Source of the DNA: Paenibacillus sp. ACRRY
GTDB taxonomy: Bacteria > Bacillota > Bacilli > Paenibacillales > Paenibacillaceae
Assembly (NCBI RefSeq): GCF_022346995.1
Contig: NZ_JAKRNM010000022.1
Coordinates: 1 to 36,835, forward strand
Direction: 5' to 3'
Length of the DNA stretch: 36,835 nt
The notes under the pieces were generated by a model that saw only the letters and a program-made list of their open reading frames with translations, was not told the DNA's origin and did not search any database. This document shows positions 27,842 through 35,717 of the stretch, in pieces; position 1 is the first letter of the stretch, and every line of letters begins with the position of its first letter. Both the position numbers and the translations under genes were made by a program.

Positions 27842-30016
27842 TTACATCGCCAATCTAACCGCCAATGCGTTAGCAATCGCTTCGATATCGCTATCACTGC
27901 GCACAACAAACGTATTGCCGGTAACCGTTACCGTAGGACCGCCGCCTTGTCCGCCGCCGTTGCGGTAATCACGCGCTTCCTGAGACGTGAGGACCATTTC
28001 GTCCTGATGCAGACGCGTAGGATAGTTGTTATAAGGAACGCGGTCGAGTCCGCCGGAGAATCCGATAGCCTTCGTGGCTTTATCCCATAGGCTTTCTGAC
28101 TTTTCAGGTGCTCCGATTGTGCCGCCCTCCACCATCGGTTTTCCTGGATTCTCTTTACTCCACGTATCCAGTTCTTTCTTCAACTCTGCCGTGGAGTTGT
28201 ATTGCCTGTTAAACTCCTCCATTTGTTGTTTAGCTGGGTTCAGTAGAGCGACAACGTTTAGGTGATCTCTTATCCCCTGCATAATCCCGTCAGCGATCCC
28301 CTGCCCTACTTTAACAGCGACAGACGTGAGCGGTTTTATGGACCCTTCAATTGCATCGACTAAGAAGCCGATTAGGCTAGAGGTTACGTTTGTTGTTTGG
28401 GTTTTTCCACCAGCAGACCACCAGGAGTTGAATGCATCGCCAATCGAGTCGAAGACAAACCGCACCTTGCTCTCGAAGTCCGGCAGCTTTTTGAACTCTG
28501 AATTATTAACGAAATTGTCGTCAACGTACTTCGTCGCGGTATCAACCATGCTCTCGACCGCCGCTTGAATCTGCGGAGTATAACGCGCAATCACTTCGGC
28601 CGCACCACTCGCCAGTCTCCTAACCGTCGGCATCAACGGAGTCAACGCCGCAATCTGCAACGTCTCTAATGCACCACGGAACTGTTCGATCGCACCGGCC
28701 GCGCTATTCATCTTCTCTTCCGCAACCTGCAGCGCTGTAACCCGCCCCATCTCGTCGTAGAATCGCTGGATTCCCTCCGCGCCTTCTTTGAACAAGATAT
28801 TACCGGCACGAATCGCATCTGATCCGAAGAGTTGATACATGTAGTACTGACGTTGTTCGCCCGTTAAGTCTTTGAATCGATCACGCAAGATTCCGGCTAC
28901 GTCCGTGAGTTTCTTGATCTCACCGCGCTCATCATAAAACGCAGAGTGTACGAGGTTATTCGCCATCAAGAACTTTTGCGTTTCCTTAGCGGCCTTGCTC
29001 GTACCGACTTTAAGTCCGTTAACGCGCGCGACGTATTTCTCAACGTCTTTCGATACTTGGTCCAGCGATGTTCCGGTCGACTTAATACCCTTCTTCGCGA
29101 GGAACTCCATCGCGGCATTCGTATCCACCGTTAACAAGTTGAATTGATCGAACAACGCGTAAGCCTTGTCGGTCATCGGCACCAAGTTCGCAATCATCGT
29201 TTTCAATGACGTACCCGCATCGGAGCCTTTGAGTCCGTTGTTCGCGAAAATACCGAGCGCCGCGTTCGTATCTTTAAACGTCATGCCTACGCCGGCCGAA
29301 ACCGCTGATACTGCCGCGAGTGAGTAGCGCAATTCCTCAACGCTAGTTGCGGAAGCATTCGCCGTTCCTGCGAGAATATCCGCAGCCTGTGCCGCTGTCA
29401 TGCCGTCTTTCTTAAACGCGTTGAGAGCGGTCGACATGATTTCCGCAGCATCCGCAAGACCCAACGAGCCTGCCGTCGCGAGGTTAAGCGCTGCGTTAAG
29501 TGCGCCCGCCTGTACCTGTGCCGGAGTCAGACCGGATTTTAGCAACTCTTCGATACCTTGCGCAGCTTCAAGCGCAGAGTACTTCGTCTTCGCGCCTTGT
29601 TCGAGAGCCAACGCCTGCATCTTCGCCATCTCTTCGGTCGACGCGCCGGTTAGCGCTTTGATTGACGCAATCTGTGCCTCGAACTCGATCGCCTTATTAA
29701 ACGAGTCGCCTACGAAATCGCCTACCGCCTGCACTCCGTTTGTTACCGCGTTAAACAAGCCCATGCCGCCGGCGAACGCAAATCCGCCTTTGAACATGCC
29801 TTTTAGCGAGCCGAATACGCCGCCGAGTTTATCAAGTGACTTCGCAGCTTTCTCCGTATCCCGAACGAATTTATCGTTAGGGCCGCGCAATCGTCCGAGG
29901 GAATCGCGGTAGGTATCGGTACTGCGTTTGGTTGCGTCGAGCTGGCTCTTTACTTTGCGGAGCTTACCGGACATTTGATCGTCTACTTTAAGCCGCGCTA
30001 CTAAATCGAAAGCCAT
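27842..30016 (-). CDS. Tail tape measure protein (TP901 type)
   Basis: The 724-residue protein sets tail length and is ejected during infection. The N-terminus is coiled coil (LKVDDQMSGKLRKVKSQLDA TKRSTDTY). Residues about 110-330 hold the TP901 core (EFEAQIASIKALTGASTEEM, AAQGIEELLKSGLTPAQVQA, AALGIFANNGLKGSDAGTSL). A hydrophobic AGGMGLFNAVTNGVQAVGDF segment lies near residue 80. The C-terminal 90 residues (GGLDRVPYNNYPTRLHQDEM) carry the conserved end. By the rule of about 0.15 nm per residue the tail would be near 110 nm. The start follows AGGAGGTAACTGACGA. Confidence 0.93.
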   Translation of the reverse strand: MAFDLVARLKVDDQMSGKLRKVKSQLDATKRSTDTYRDSLGRLRGPNDKFVRDTEKAAKSLDKLGGVFGSLKGMFKGGFAFAGGMGLFNAVTNGVQAVGDFVGDSFNKAIEFEAQIASIKALTGASTEEMAKMQALALEQGAKTKYSALEAAQGIEELLKSGLTPAQVQAGALNAALNLATAGSLGLADAAEIMSTALNAFKKDGMTAAQAADILAGTANASATSVEELRYSLAAVSAVSAGVGMTFKDTNAALGIFANNGLKGSDAGTSLKTMIANLVPMTDKAYALFDQFNLLTVDTNAAMEFLAKKGIKSTGTSLDQVSKDVEKYVARVNGLKVGTSKAAKETQKFLMANNLVHSAFYDERGEIKKLTDVAGILRDRFKDLTGEQRQYYMYQLFGSDAIRAGNILFKEGAEGIQRFYDEMGRVTALQVAEEKMNSAAGAIEQFRGALETLQIAALTPLMPTVRRLASGAAEVIARYTPQIQAAVESMVDTATKYVDDNFVNNSEFKKLPDFESKVRFVFDSIGDAFNSWWSAGGKTQTTNVTSSLIGFLVDAIEGSIKPLTSVAVKVGQGIADGIMQGIRDHLNVVALLNPAKQQMEEFNRQYNSTAELKKELDTWSKENPGKPMVEGGTIGAPEKSESLWDKATKAIGFSGGLDRVPYNNYPTRLHQDEMVLTSQEARDYRNGGGQGGGPTVTVTGNTFVVRSDSDIEAIANALAVRLAM

Positions 30017-30023
30017 TCGTCAG

Positions 30024-30586
30024 TTACCTCCTTCCCGCTCGTTCTCGTTCGGATTCTTTGCGCGCCTTGTCTTCGTCTTCAAACTGCACGAGCATTGACG
30101 CGTAAATAAACCGGCGGTGGCGGCGATCCTTTGCGTAGATTTCATCAGGCGTTATTCCGTGCCGTTGGAAAATCTGATGCAAAACACCTGCCTCGCCGCC
30201 CGCCCTGATTAGTTTTTTGCTTCTTCCAGTTCCTCTTCTTCGTCTGCACCGAAACCGGACAAGTCGAGAATCTTACCGATCAGCTTTGCGCGTTCGCCGG
30301 GAAGGATCGCTTTATGCACGCAGTCCGCCGCGTCCGTAGCTCCGTAATGAGCGAGCAACGCCTTGTTAGAGAAGTCCGGGTCAACGCAGCCCTGTACTAT
30401 AATCAAGTTGTTATACAGGTCGTCGTTTAGCTCGCGATTCTTGCCGACAGTTGCCTGCAGTCTCACGCGTTCCAATTCCGCATTTGTAAGCGACTTGACG
30501 GTCAATTTCGCTTTAAGCCGCGGGATATAAACTTCATCCGTTACTTCCAGTTGAGCTCCGAGTAGTGCATCTAATCCTTTTGCCAT
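30024..30586 (-). CDS. Tail assembly chaperone, frameshifted long form (G-T fusion)
   Basis: A -1 slip on A-AAA-AAC extends the 125-residue chaperone by 62 residues, to 187. The extension reads LIRAGGEAGVLHQIFQRHGI TPDEIYAK and ends RKESERERAGRR, stopping eight bases before the tape-measure ATG. This is the classical G/GT arrangement of long-tailed phages, where a minor fusion product helps wrap the tape measure. The downstream frame has no start of its own, and its last codons include the ribosome site of the tape-measure gene. Confidence 0.85.
30209..30586 (-). CDS. Tail assembly chaperone, short form (XkdN-like)
   Basis: The 125-residue protein (MAKGLDALLGAQLEVTDEVY) has the pattern of XkdN-type chaperones: KLTVKSLTNAELERVRLQAT, LNDDLYNNLIIVQGCVDPDF, and a very acidic end (ADEEEELEEAKN) at which the slippery site lies. 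It should coat the tape measure during tail assembly and is made in excess over the fusion. It follows the tail tube gene after a strong terminator. Confidence 0.85.
   Translation of the reverse strand: MAKGLDALLGAQLEVTDEVYIPRLKAKLTVKSLTNAELERVRLQATVGKNRELNDDLYNNLIIVQGCVDPDFSNKALLAHYGATDAADCVHKAILPGERAKLIGKILDLSGFGADEEEELEEAKN
30212..30218 (-). promoter_or_regulatory. -1 frameshift slippery site A-AAA-AAC
   Basis: On the minus strand GCA AAA AAC TAA gives the heptamer A_AAA_AAC one codon before the stop. It is followed by a G-rich stretch (CAGGGCGGGCGGCGAGG) that could fold and stimulate slippage. An SD-like AGAGGA lies upstream. Slippage joins the short chaperone frame to the open -1 frame ending at 30024. 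Confidence 0.85.
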
Positions 30587-30621
30587 TTATGTCAACCTCC
30601 GATTATTTTCGTAATTAAAAA

Positions 30622-30643
30622 CGGACCACCCGAAGGCAGTCCG
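30622..30643 (-). terminator. Strong terminator after the tail tube gene
   Basis: A nine-bp stem with a TTCG tetraloop (CGGACTGCC-TTCG-GGTGGTCCG, two G-T pairs) followed by TTTTTAATT on the minus strand. It would raise the tube:chaperone ratio. Confidence 0.8.
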
Positions 30644-30656
30644 ATGGTTTGCGTTA

Positions 30657-31100
30657 CTAAGCTGATGGGCGGATTTTATCCAGGATCTCGTAGCCGGAAA
30701 ATACGAACGTGAACTCTTGCTCAACGATCGTCCCAACTTCGTAGTTGATAACTGGAATCCGGTCGAAAGTTACGTTTTTCAGACGTACACGATACGCGCC
30801 AAACGATTCGGGATCGTCCAGCTTAACGACGAGCTCCGTTACGTACGGTGAGCTTACGTCGTCGGTGACTTGCGCCATCTTCTCGATCCACTCGGAAGTT
30901 ACGAGATATCCGTTAATCGAGCCGCTACCTTTCAGCGTAGTGGTCTTGTTGCCGAGCCAGCGCGTGCCGGCGAGTTTAATCTCTTCCATGCCGATTTCGA
31001 TATTTGCTTCAACGCTGGTAACGTTAGACAACCATACGCCGTCCTGGTCGAATAACTGACCGTAGTTACCGCTAATTACGCGCTTTGCATCCAAAGTCAT
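30657..31100 (-). CDS. Tail tube protein (XkdM-like)
   Basis: The 147-residue protein (MTLDAKRVISGNYGQLFDQD) carries the tube-family features: GVWLSNVTSVEANIEIGMEE, LKGSGSINGYLVTSEWIEK, and an end ending in IVEQEFTFVFSGYEILD. It polymerises inside the sheath. It follows the sheath gene by 16 bases and is followed by a strong terminator, so sheath and tube form a two-gene block. The ribosome site GAGGCGGTGAGAGA precedes the ATG. Confidence 0.88.
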   Translation of the reverse strand: MTLDAKRVISGNYGQLFDQDGVWLSNVTSVEANIEIGMEEIKLAGTRWLGNKTTTLKGSGSINGYLVTSEWIEKMAQVTDDVSSPYVTELVVKLDDPESFGAYRVRLKNVTFDRIPVINYEVGTIVEQEFTFVFSGYEILDKIRPSA

Positions 31101-31116
31101 TCTCTCACCGCCTCGA

Positions 31117-32154
31117 TTAGATATTTACCGTGATAAAGATGCGTTCCATTGTGTCTGTTTCCGTATAGCTAACCGCAAGGAAAACGGAGTCTCCTACGCT
31201 TGGACGTTGCGGATCGAGCATTACGACAGGGTTCGTAAGTACAGCAGCGCCCAACGATTCCAGGTACGCTTTTACGGCGACAATCAACGTTGCCTGACCG
31301 TCCGCGTTATTCGGAAGCTTGCCGATATAACTGTCGGTGGCTGTGCGCGAGATATCGTTCGTAATCGCCTGTTGGGTACGGATCGATTTGATCTTGAGGC
31401 CGCTGGTTACGAGGCCCTGCTCGATCTTCACCTTCGCGCCATCATTCGTAAATAACAGCGAGCCGGCCGCAAGTGCTGCGATTGTTTGCGAGTTGGTCAG
31501 GCGCTTCGTCACGTCTTCGAGTGGAAGTTGATCGTAGGTGATTGACTCACTAATCGGAGTACCTGCGATATCACCTGCGATATAAGGCGCGTACTCAGAC
31601 GAGTTGTACGTAACACCGTTGACAATACCGCCGCTAATTACGTTGACGATGTAGTCATCTTCGTTAAGCGTGGAGCGAGCGTTACCGAGCGCAGGGTCTG
31701 CGTCAGATACTTCGTCTCCGCCGATGACAACGATAAAGTGTTTACCTTCGTCACGATTGCGCGCTACCCACGTTTTAGTCGCGGCTTGTTGTACGGCGTC
31801 AAACTCTCCGTCGAACACGAACACGTTAAACGGACGCGCATCGAAAGCCTCACGCATGTCTGCGTAATCGTCCGCAACGGATGCGTCAGGCAACGTGTAT
31901 ACGAGAACGTCCTTTGCGCCGCCGGCCAACGCGAGCAAGACCGACTGAATATTCGCGCTGCCGAACAAGCTGACCGCGTCTGCTTCGGACTCGACCGTAT
32001 AGAACGATTTCTCAACCGCTGTGCCGGCGTAAGTCAAAAGCGGGATTGCGACTGTACCGAGTGTGCCTCCGCTAATCTGAGCGGCTGCTGCGCGGACAAA
32101 ACGCATGTAAATGCCGGGACGAGTCGGTAAATTTGATGGGTCCCAAGTTGCCAT
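31117..32154 (-). CDS. Tail sheath protein (XkdK-like)
   Basis: The 345-residue protein shows a contractile sheath pattern: RPGIYMRFVRAAAAQISGGT at the start, VEKSFYTVESEADAVSLFGS, ARPFNVFVFDGEFDAVQQAA, and the C-terminal QRPSVGDSVFLAVSYTETDT MERIFITVNI strand that links neighbours. It proves the tail is contractile (myovirus morphology). It is shorter than T4-type sheaths but of the usual PBSX-group size. The ATG follows AAAGGAGGTCATTGC. Confidence 0.92.
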   Translation of the reverse strand: MATWDPSNLPTRPGIYMRFVRAAAAQISGGTLGTVAIPLLTYAGTAVEKSFYTVESEADAVSLFGSANIQSVLLALAGGAKDVLVYTLPDASVADDYADMREAFDARPFNVFVFDGEFDAVQQAATKTWVARNRDEGKHFIVVIGGDEVSDADPALGNARSTLNEDDYIVNVISGGIVNGVTYNSSEYAPYIAGDIAGTPISESITYDQLPLEDVTKRLTNSQTIAALAAGSLLFTNDGAKVKIEQGLVTSGLKIKSIRTQQAITNDISRTATDSYIGKLPNNADGQATLIVAVKAYLESLGAAVLTNPVVMLDPQRPSVGDSVFLAVSYTETDTMERIFITVNI

Positions 32155-32178
32155 GCAATGACCTCCTTTAAATTGAAA

Positions 32179-32200
32179 AGAGCGCCCGAATGGACGCCCT
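32179..32200 (-). terminator. Terminator upstream of the sheath gene
   Basis: A nine-bp stem (AGGGCGTCC-ATTC-GGGCGCTCT, with G-T pairs) followed by TTTTC on the minus strand. The first arm includes the stop codon of the tail terminator gene. Confidence 0.7.
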
Positions 32201-32651
32201 AGTTAAATCGTGAATTAACGTTCTGAATAAGCGGATATGTTTGTTGCGGTCGAGACTGACGCGAGGTTAAGCGCAGTATGCCAAGCGTAGAGTACTCCGC
32301 ATTAGTAACCGCGGCCTTATCCGTACTCGCTTTCGCAGGCTGTCCGTAAACGAACGAGTCTACGCGCGATCCGACGGAGGCTAACCGTTGTTCGGCGTAA
32401 AATGCCGTGGACAACGCGTCCATAACTGCGAAAGAATCTTGCGGCCTGGCGCTGTAATAGATGAGCTGATACTCGCGCTCGATACGGTAGTGGTAACCGG
32501 TCTCGTTCGTAGGCGTTCCGTTGAGATAGCGGACGACAAAAAGGCCCGAAGTCGGCGAGAGCGGCGCGGTTTGTTTCTCAACGCGTGCTCCCGGAACAAC
32601 GGACTTAATGAACGCCTCAATGGCGAGCAATTCGCTAGTTGTATCAGCCAC
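32199..32651 (-). CDS. Tail terminator protein (putative)
   Basis: This is a 150-residue protein in the usual position, between the gp10-like protein and the sheath. It begins MADTTSELLAIEAFIKSVVP. The stretch YHYRIEREYQLIYYSARPQD then FAVMDALSTAFYAEQR and the C-terminal YSTLGILRLTSRQSRPQQTY fit the tail-terminator/XkdJ-like fold (alpha-beta, caps the tail and joins the head). Assignment rests on order and predicted fold. Confidence 0.65.
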   Translation of the reverse strand: MADTTSELLAIEAFIKSVVPGARVEKQTAPLSPTSGLFVVRYLNGTPTNETGYHYRIEREYQLIYYSARPQDSFAVMDALSTAFYAEQRLASVGSRVDSFVYGQPAKASTDKAAVTNAEYSTLGILRLTSRQSRPQQTYPLIQNVNSRFN

Positions 32652-32652
32652 G

Positions 32653-33075
32653 TTACCACCCCTTCGCTTTGAAGGCTTGCATAAGCTCGCGTTCTATGTC
32701 GCGAATCCACTGGTCGCCGTTTTTCTCTGCAGGAACATCGAGGAATTTCTTTTCGGTGCCTGGCGTACGGAGGTCCTTACCGCCCGCGTCCTCTTCGTGG
32801 ATGTAGTAAGCGTAGTTAAATCTTCCGCCTCTCCATCGTTCAGTCGCGTTAGCACTAATCTCTCCGACGTACCCGCTGCCGGTCTCCTCGATTTCATGCG
32901 TCGTAATGGACTGCCGCAGAGTTGACTTATCAATCGGCGCGACATCTACGGCTTCCCGTTTCCAGTTATCGAGCGCGTCCTGCATGGATCTTTTCGTCGC
33001 CTTCGCAATATCTGCGTCAGTTCCGTCGAGCCCTCGTATGAGCTTCGAAATGTCAAAATCAAGAGAGAACGCCAT
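32653..33075 (-). CDS. HK97 gp10-like head-tail protein (XkdI-like)
   Basis: The 140-residue protein starts MAFSLDFDISKLIRGLDGTD and contains AKATKRSMQDALDNWKREAV, then DVAPIDKSTLRQSITTHEIE, the diagnostic APxDxGxLRxSI-like motif of the HK97 gp10 family. The later FNYAYYIHEEDAGGKDLRTP is also typical. It functions in head-tail joining or tail completion. It starts next to the stop of the preceding gene. Confidence 0.85.
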   Translation of the reverse strand: MAFSLDFDISKLIRGLDGTDADIAKATKRSMQDALDNWKREAVDVAPIDKSTLRQSITTHEIEETGSGYVGEISANATERWRGGRFNYAYYIHEEDAGGKDLRTPGTEKKFLDVPAEKNGDQWIRDIERELMQAFKAKGW

Positions 33076-33393
33076 TTAAACGTTCACCTCCGTAATTACG
33101 ACGCGGCTGCTTACCATACGACGCGGCTTTATCGCTATCGGCTTACGCTCGATCGTTACACCCAATTCGTTCGTATACGTAATCGTGTCGTCGTAGCTGA
33201 TATCCGGTAGCTTATCGACCAGTATCGTCATGCTGGAAACAGCCTCCTCTCCGTAATTGTTGACTACAACTTTCGTCTGCTCAGTGACTCGCGCTTTATA
33301 TTCGACAACGGCTCCGTCAGTTGTATCGCCCCATCCATCGCTCACACCCGCTTTTGTAACGGTGATTTTCTGGTACATTCCGATTAACGGCAT
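33076..33393 (-). CDS. Head closure / stopper protein (putative)
   Basis: The 105-residue, nearly all-beta protein (MPLIGMYQKITVTKAGVSDG, YDDTITYTNELGVTIERKPI) sits where SPP1 gp16-type stoppers and XkdH-like proteins are found. It would plug the portal channel until tail attachment. Its ATG overlaps the connector stop (TAATG) and GGGAGGC lies upstream. There is no sequence signature beyond fold and position. Confidence 0.6.
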   Translation of the reverse strand: MPLIGMYQKITVTKAGVSDGWGDTTDGAVVEYKARVTEQTKVVVNNYGEEAVSSMTILVDKLPDISYDDTITYTNELGVTIERKPIAIKPRRMVSSRVVITEVNV

Positions 33394-33791
33394 TATGGAA
33401 TCAGCCTCCCAAATCTGATTTTAGAAAGCCTTACGCCGTTTTCATCGCCAATTAAATCAAGCGCTGTTTGCGGAATCTTCTTCTTCAAGTCATCGTAAGG
33501 CATCGAAGTGGTTCCGTCCTTAAAATTAACGTTGAAGACTCCCGTCAGGCCGAATGTGGATACGCCTTGTTGCTGCATTCGCAAAAGGTCGTTATACATG
33601 ATCGATAATACGTTAGCGAACTCGTATACCGCTGCGTTAGGTATCGTATATTTGGGATACGCACGAGCGAGCGTTGATCCGGCGACGTTTAACATTCGTG
33701 TTTTTCTCGCGTCATCGCTCGCCTGCCAATCCTCGATATCGATACAGTTCGCGTTAATGTACGCATCCGCATCGGGTATTACGTAAGCCAT
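33393..33791 (-). CDS. Head-tail connector (gp6/gp15-like adaptor)
   Basis: The start is ATG 33791 (MAYVIPDADAYINANCIDIE) after GGAGGTGTGGCGA. The 132-residue protein is helical in the first two-thirds (DDARKTRMLNVAGSTLARAY, VYEFANVLSIMYNDLLRMQQ) and strand-rich at the end, the layout of adaptor proteins that bind beneath the portal. Placement after the capsid genes supports this. Confidence 0.7.
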   Translation of the reverse strand: MAYVIPDADAYINANCIDIEDWQASDDARKTRMLNVAGSTLARAYPKYTIPNAAVYEFANVLSIMYNDLLRMQQQGVSTFGLTGVFNVNFKDGTTSMPYDDLKKKIPQTALDLIGDENGVRLSKIRFGRLIP

Positions 33792-33806
33792 TCGCCACAC
33801 CTCCGT

Positions 33807-34031
33807 TTATTTTGCGGAGGGTTTGGCTGCAGCTTTCCGAGGTTTGGGCGCTTTGGGCGCGTCCTCTTCTTGCGGTGGCTTTTCCTCCGGTTTTGCTTCC
33901 GACAAATAGCCGTAGTCGTTAACGAGAACCCTGCGCAGGTTTTCGTCTTCAACTACGGCCGTGCCATTTTGGAATTTTACGCCGCACGTAACTCCGTCAT
34001 AATTCGGATTCGGCGTTTTGATTACGAACAT
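33807..34031 (-). CDS. Small head protein (74 aa)
   Basis: The N-terminal 45 residues form a small domain (MFVIKTPNPNYDGVTCGVKF, VEDENLRRVLVNDYGYL). The rest is a low-complexity Pro/Glu/Lys/Ala tail (KPEEKPPQEEDAPKAPKPRK). Such short proteins after the capsid gene are common in Bacillota phages, sometimes as head decoration or assembly aids. No specific function was recognised. A GGAGG-like site (ATCGGGAGGTGCGCAG) precedes it. Confidence 0.6.
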   Translation of the reverse strand: MFVIKTPNPNYDGVTCGVKFQNGTAVVEDENLRRVLVNDYGYLSEAKPEEKPPQEEDAPKAPKPRKAAAKPSAK

Positions 34032-34049
34032 CTGCGCACCTCCCGATTA

Positions 34050-34976
34050 TTAGACGATGATACCGGACAGACGAGCAGCGGATTTACCGTCGAACAGCGC
34101 CATACCCGTGTAGAACTCGATACGCGTACGCAGAACTGGCTTATCATGTACCTCGCCCAAATCCGTTACTTGTACGCCGCCGTTAGTCAGTCCGGAAGTA
34201 TACTCGTCTGCTCCGAATTTTACCGCGTAGATGGAGGTTGTGTTCGTAGCTGTACCGGTAGTTTCGTTGTGGCCGATTACTTTACCGCCAGCAGCGTTAT
34301 CTCCTGCATCGAAGATTGGGACACCGTTGAATGCAATTACCGGTTTACCGAATGCATCCACGCTGTTTTCGTGGAATCCGAGTTTTCTTGCGATCGTGCT
34401 CAAACGGATCTTCGTTTTGGAGTCCATGTACAATGCATCCGCACGTCCTCGCGTTTGATACAACAGCGTTTCAAGTGCCTCAAGGAATAAGTCGTAGTTA
34501 CCTTCGTCTCCGATATTTAGACCATTTGTAGCTGCTGTAATGACTTGAGAACCGGTAAGACGTTTCTTCAATCCATCGAAAGACTTGGAGTCAGTAGCGA
34601 TATCGCCATTGAAGAAGGTATCTTGGAATTTGAATGCCGCCGCTTTTGTTTTCAATGCGGTCTGAATCGCACGCTGATCGTTAACATTAGAACGCGTCTG
34701 CTGGATAAACTTATCGACGTCAGCATCGCCGCCCATGATGGACAGAGATTCAGTCAATTGGTTTACAGCGCCTGTAGATTCCACATAACCCTCGTTAACT
34801 CCACGGAAAGCTACTCCAGGCAAAGATGCTTCACGATTGTACGCATATGCGTTACCTTGGATCTCCATAAACGGTAGGTACTGAAGAACAGGCGCGTTCT
34901 GAACGAAGGTTTCGATAACACCCTGTTGAAGCGTGTCCTGTGAAAGTTTTGCGGACTCTAAAAGTGTCAATGCCAT
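34050..34976 (-). CDS. Major capsid protein, HK97 fold
   Basis: The 308-residue protein (MALTLLESAKLSQDTLQQGV) has the pattern of Bacillota major capsid proteins of the HK97 fold: an N-arm, SIMGGDADVDKFIQQTRSNV, the spine helix YDLFLEALETLLYQTRGRAD, YMDSKTKIRLSTIARKLGF, and the P-domain end TRIEFYTGMALFDGKSAARL. It forms the icosahedral shell. No N-terminal prodomain and no protease gene are seen, so assembly probably relies on the separate scaffold. Codon use is smoother than in its neighbours, as for a highly expressed gene. A terminator lies just upstream. Confidence 0.9.
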   Translation of the reverse strand: MALTLLESAKLSQDTLQQGVIETFVQNAPVLQYLPFMEIQGNAYAYNREASLPGVAFRGVNEGYVESTGAVNQLTESLSIMGGDADVDKFIQQTRSNVNDQRAIQTALKTKAAAFKFQDTFFNGDIATDSKSFDGLKKRLTGSQVITAATNGLNIGDEGNYDLFLEALETLLYQTRGRADALYMDSKTKIRLSTIARKLGFHENSVDAFGKPVIAFNGVPIFDAGDNAAGGKVIGHNETTGTATNTTSIYAVKFGADEYTSGLTNGGVQVTDLGEVHDKPVLRTRIEFYTGMALFDGKSAARLSGIIV

Positions 34977-35012
34977 TGTTAAAAATCCCCCTATTATTTA
35001 TTGATAATAAAA

Positions 35013-35031
35013 AAGAACCAGTAAGGTTCTT
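35013..35031 (-). terminator. Terminator between scaffold and capsid genes
   Basis: AAGAACC-ttact-GGTTCTT followed by TTTTATTATC on the minus strand; the first arm includes the scaffold stop codon. It implies partial termination, RNA processing or antitermination ahead of the capsid gene. Confidence 0.75.
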
Positions 35032-35638
35032 ATTTGTTACTCGTACTCGAATATCCGAGAGCCATCTTACTGCGCGCATCCATTACGGAGGTATCAATCT
35101 TACGGTTGCCGCCGTTGGTCTCTCCGCCAATTGGGCGTGAGCCTACGCTTTGCTCCGCAAGATACGGTTTTGAAGAAATTAGCGCGCTAATCACGTCGGC
35201 CATTCCCGCAACATTGCCGAAATCATCGACCGTAACTCCGGAAATATCCGCCAGCTTAAACGCGTCCTCAACCGCATCCGGCCGGATCTTTTGCTCTCCG
35301 GTTGCCGCCAAAGCTTTAAACTCCGCTTTAACAAGGCGCTCATTCGCCACTTTCAACGCGTTAGTTCGAGCTTCCTCGGCTTCCTGTGCGCGTTTCTCAG
35401 CGGCTTCTTTCTCCGCCGCGTATTCCGGCTGCTTACCTTCCATCTCCGCTAACTTAGCCTTAATATCCTCGTAATCCTCGCGTCCTTTACGGTCACGCAT
35501 GAGCCTTTCACGGACAATTGCGTCTAGTTCAGACTGCGTAAATGTCTTCTCAGGTTCTTGCGGTGTCGGTTCCGGATCTCCTTCCGCAAAGAGCTGCAGA
35601 TTCATCGGAAACTTAGTGCGAATATGTTCGGTTTTCAT
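35030..35638 (-). CDS. Capsid scaffolding protein (DUF4355-like)
   Basis: The 202-residue protein has the scaffold signature. After FPMNLQLFAEGDPEPTPQEP comes TFTQSELDAIVRERLMRDRK, then a long charged coiled coil (KLAEMEGKQPEYAAEKEAAE, KRAQEAEEARTNALKVANER) and a C-terminal capsid-binding region. It should guide capsid assembly and leave before packaging. The start follows CGGGAGGATACAATC. The 79 bases before it hold only a small hairpin. Confidence 0.85.
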   Translation of the reverse strand: MKTEHIRTKFPMNLQLFAEGDPEPTPQEPEKTFTQSELDAIVRERLMRDRKGREDYEDIKAKLAEMEGKQPEYAAEKEAAEKRAQEAEEARTNALKVANERLVKAEFKALAATGEQKIRPDAVEDAFKLADISGVTVDDFGNVAGMADVISALISSKPYLAEQSVGSRPIGGETNGGNRKIDTSVMDARSKMALGYSSTSNK

Positions 35639-35717
35639 GATTGTATCCTCCCGCGTTTTAGCGCCGCGTAGCGCATAGTATCCGTCAGTTTAACGACGTA
35701 ACGTCGGTCGTGCGCGG

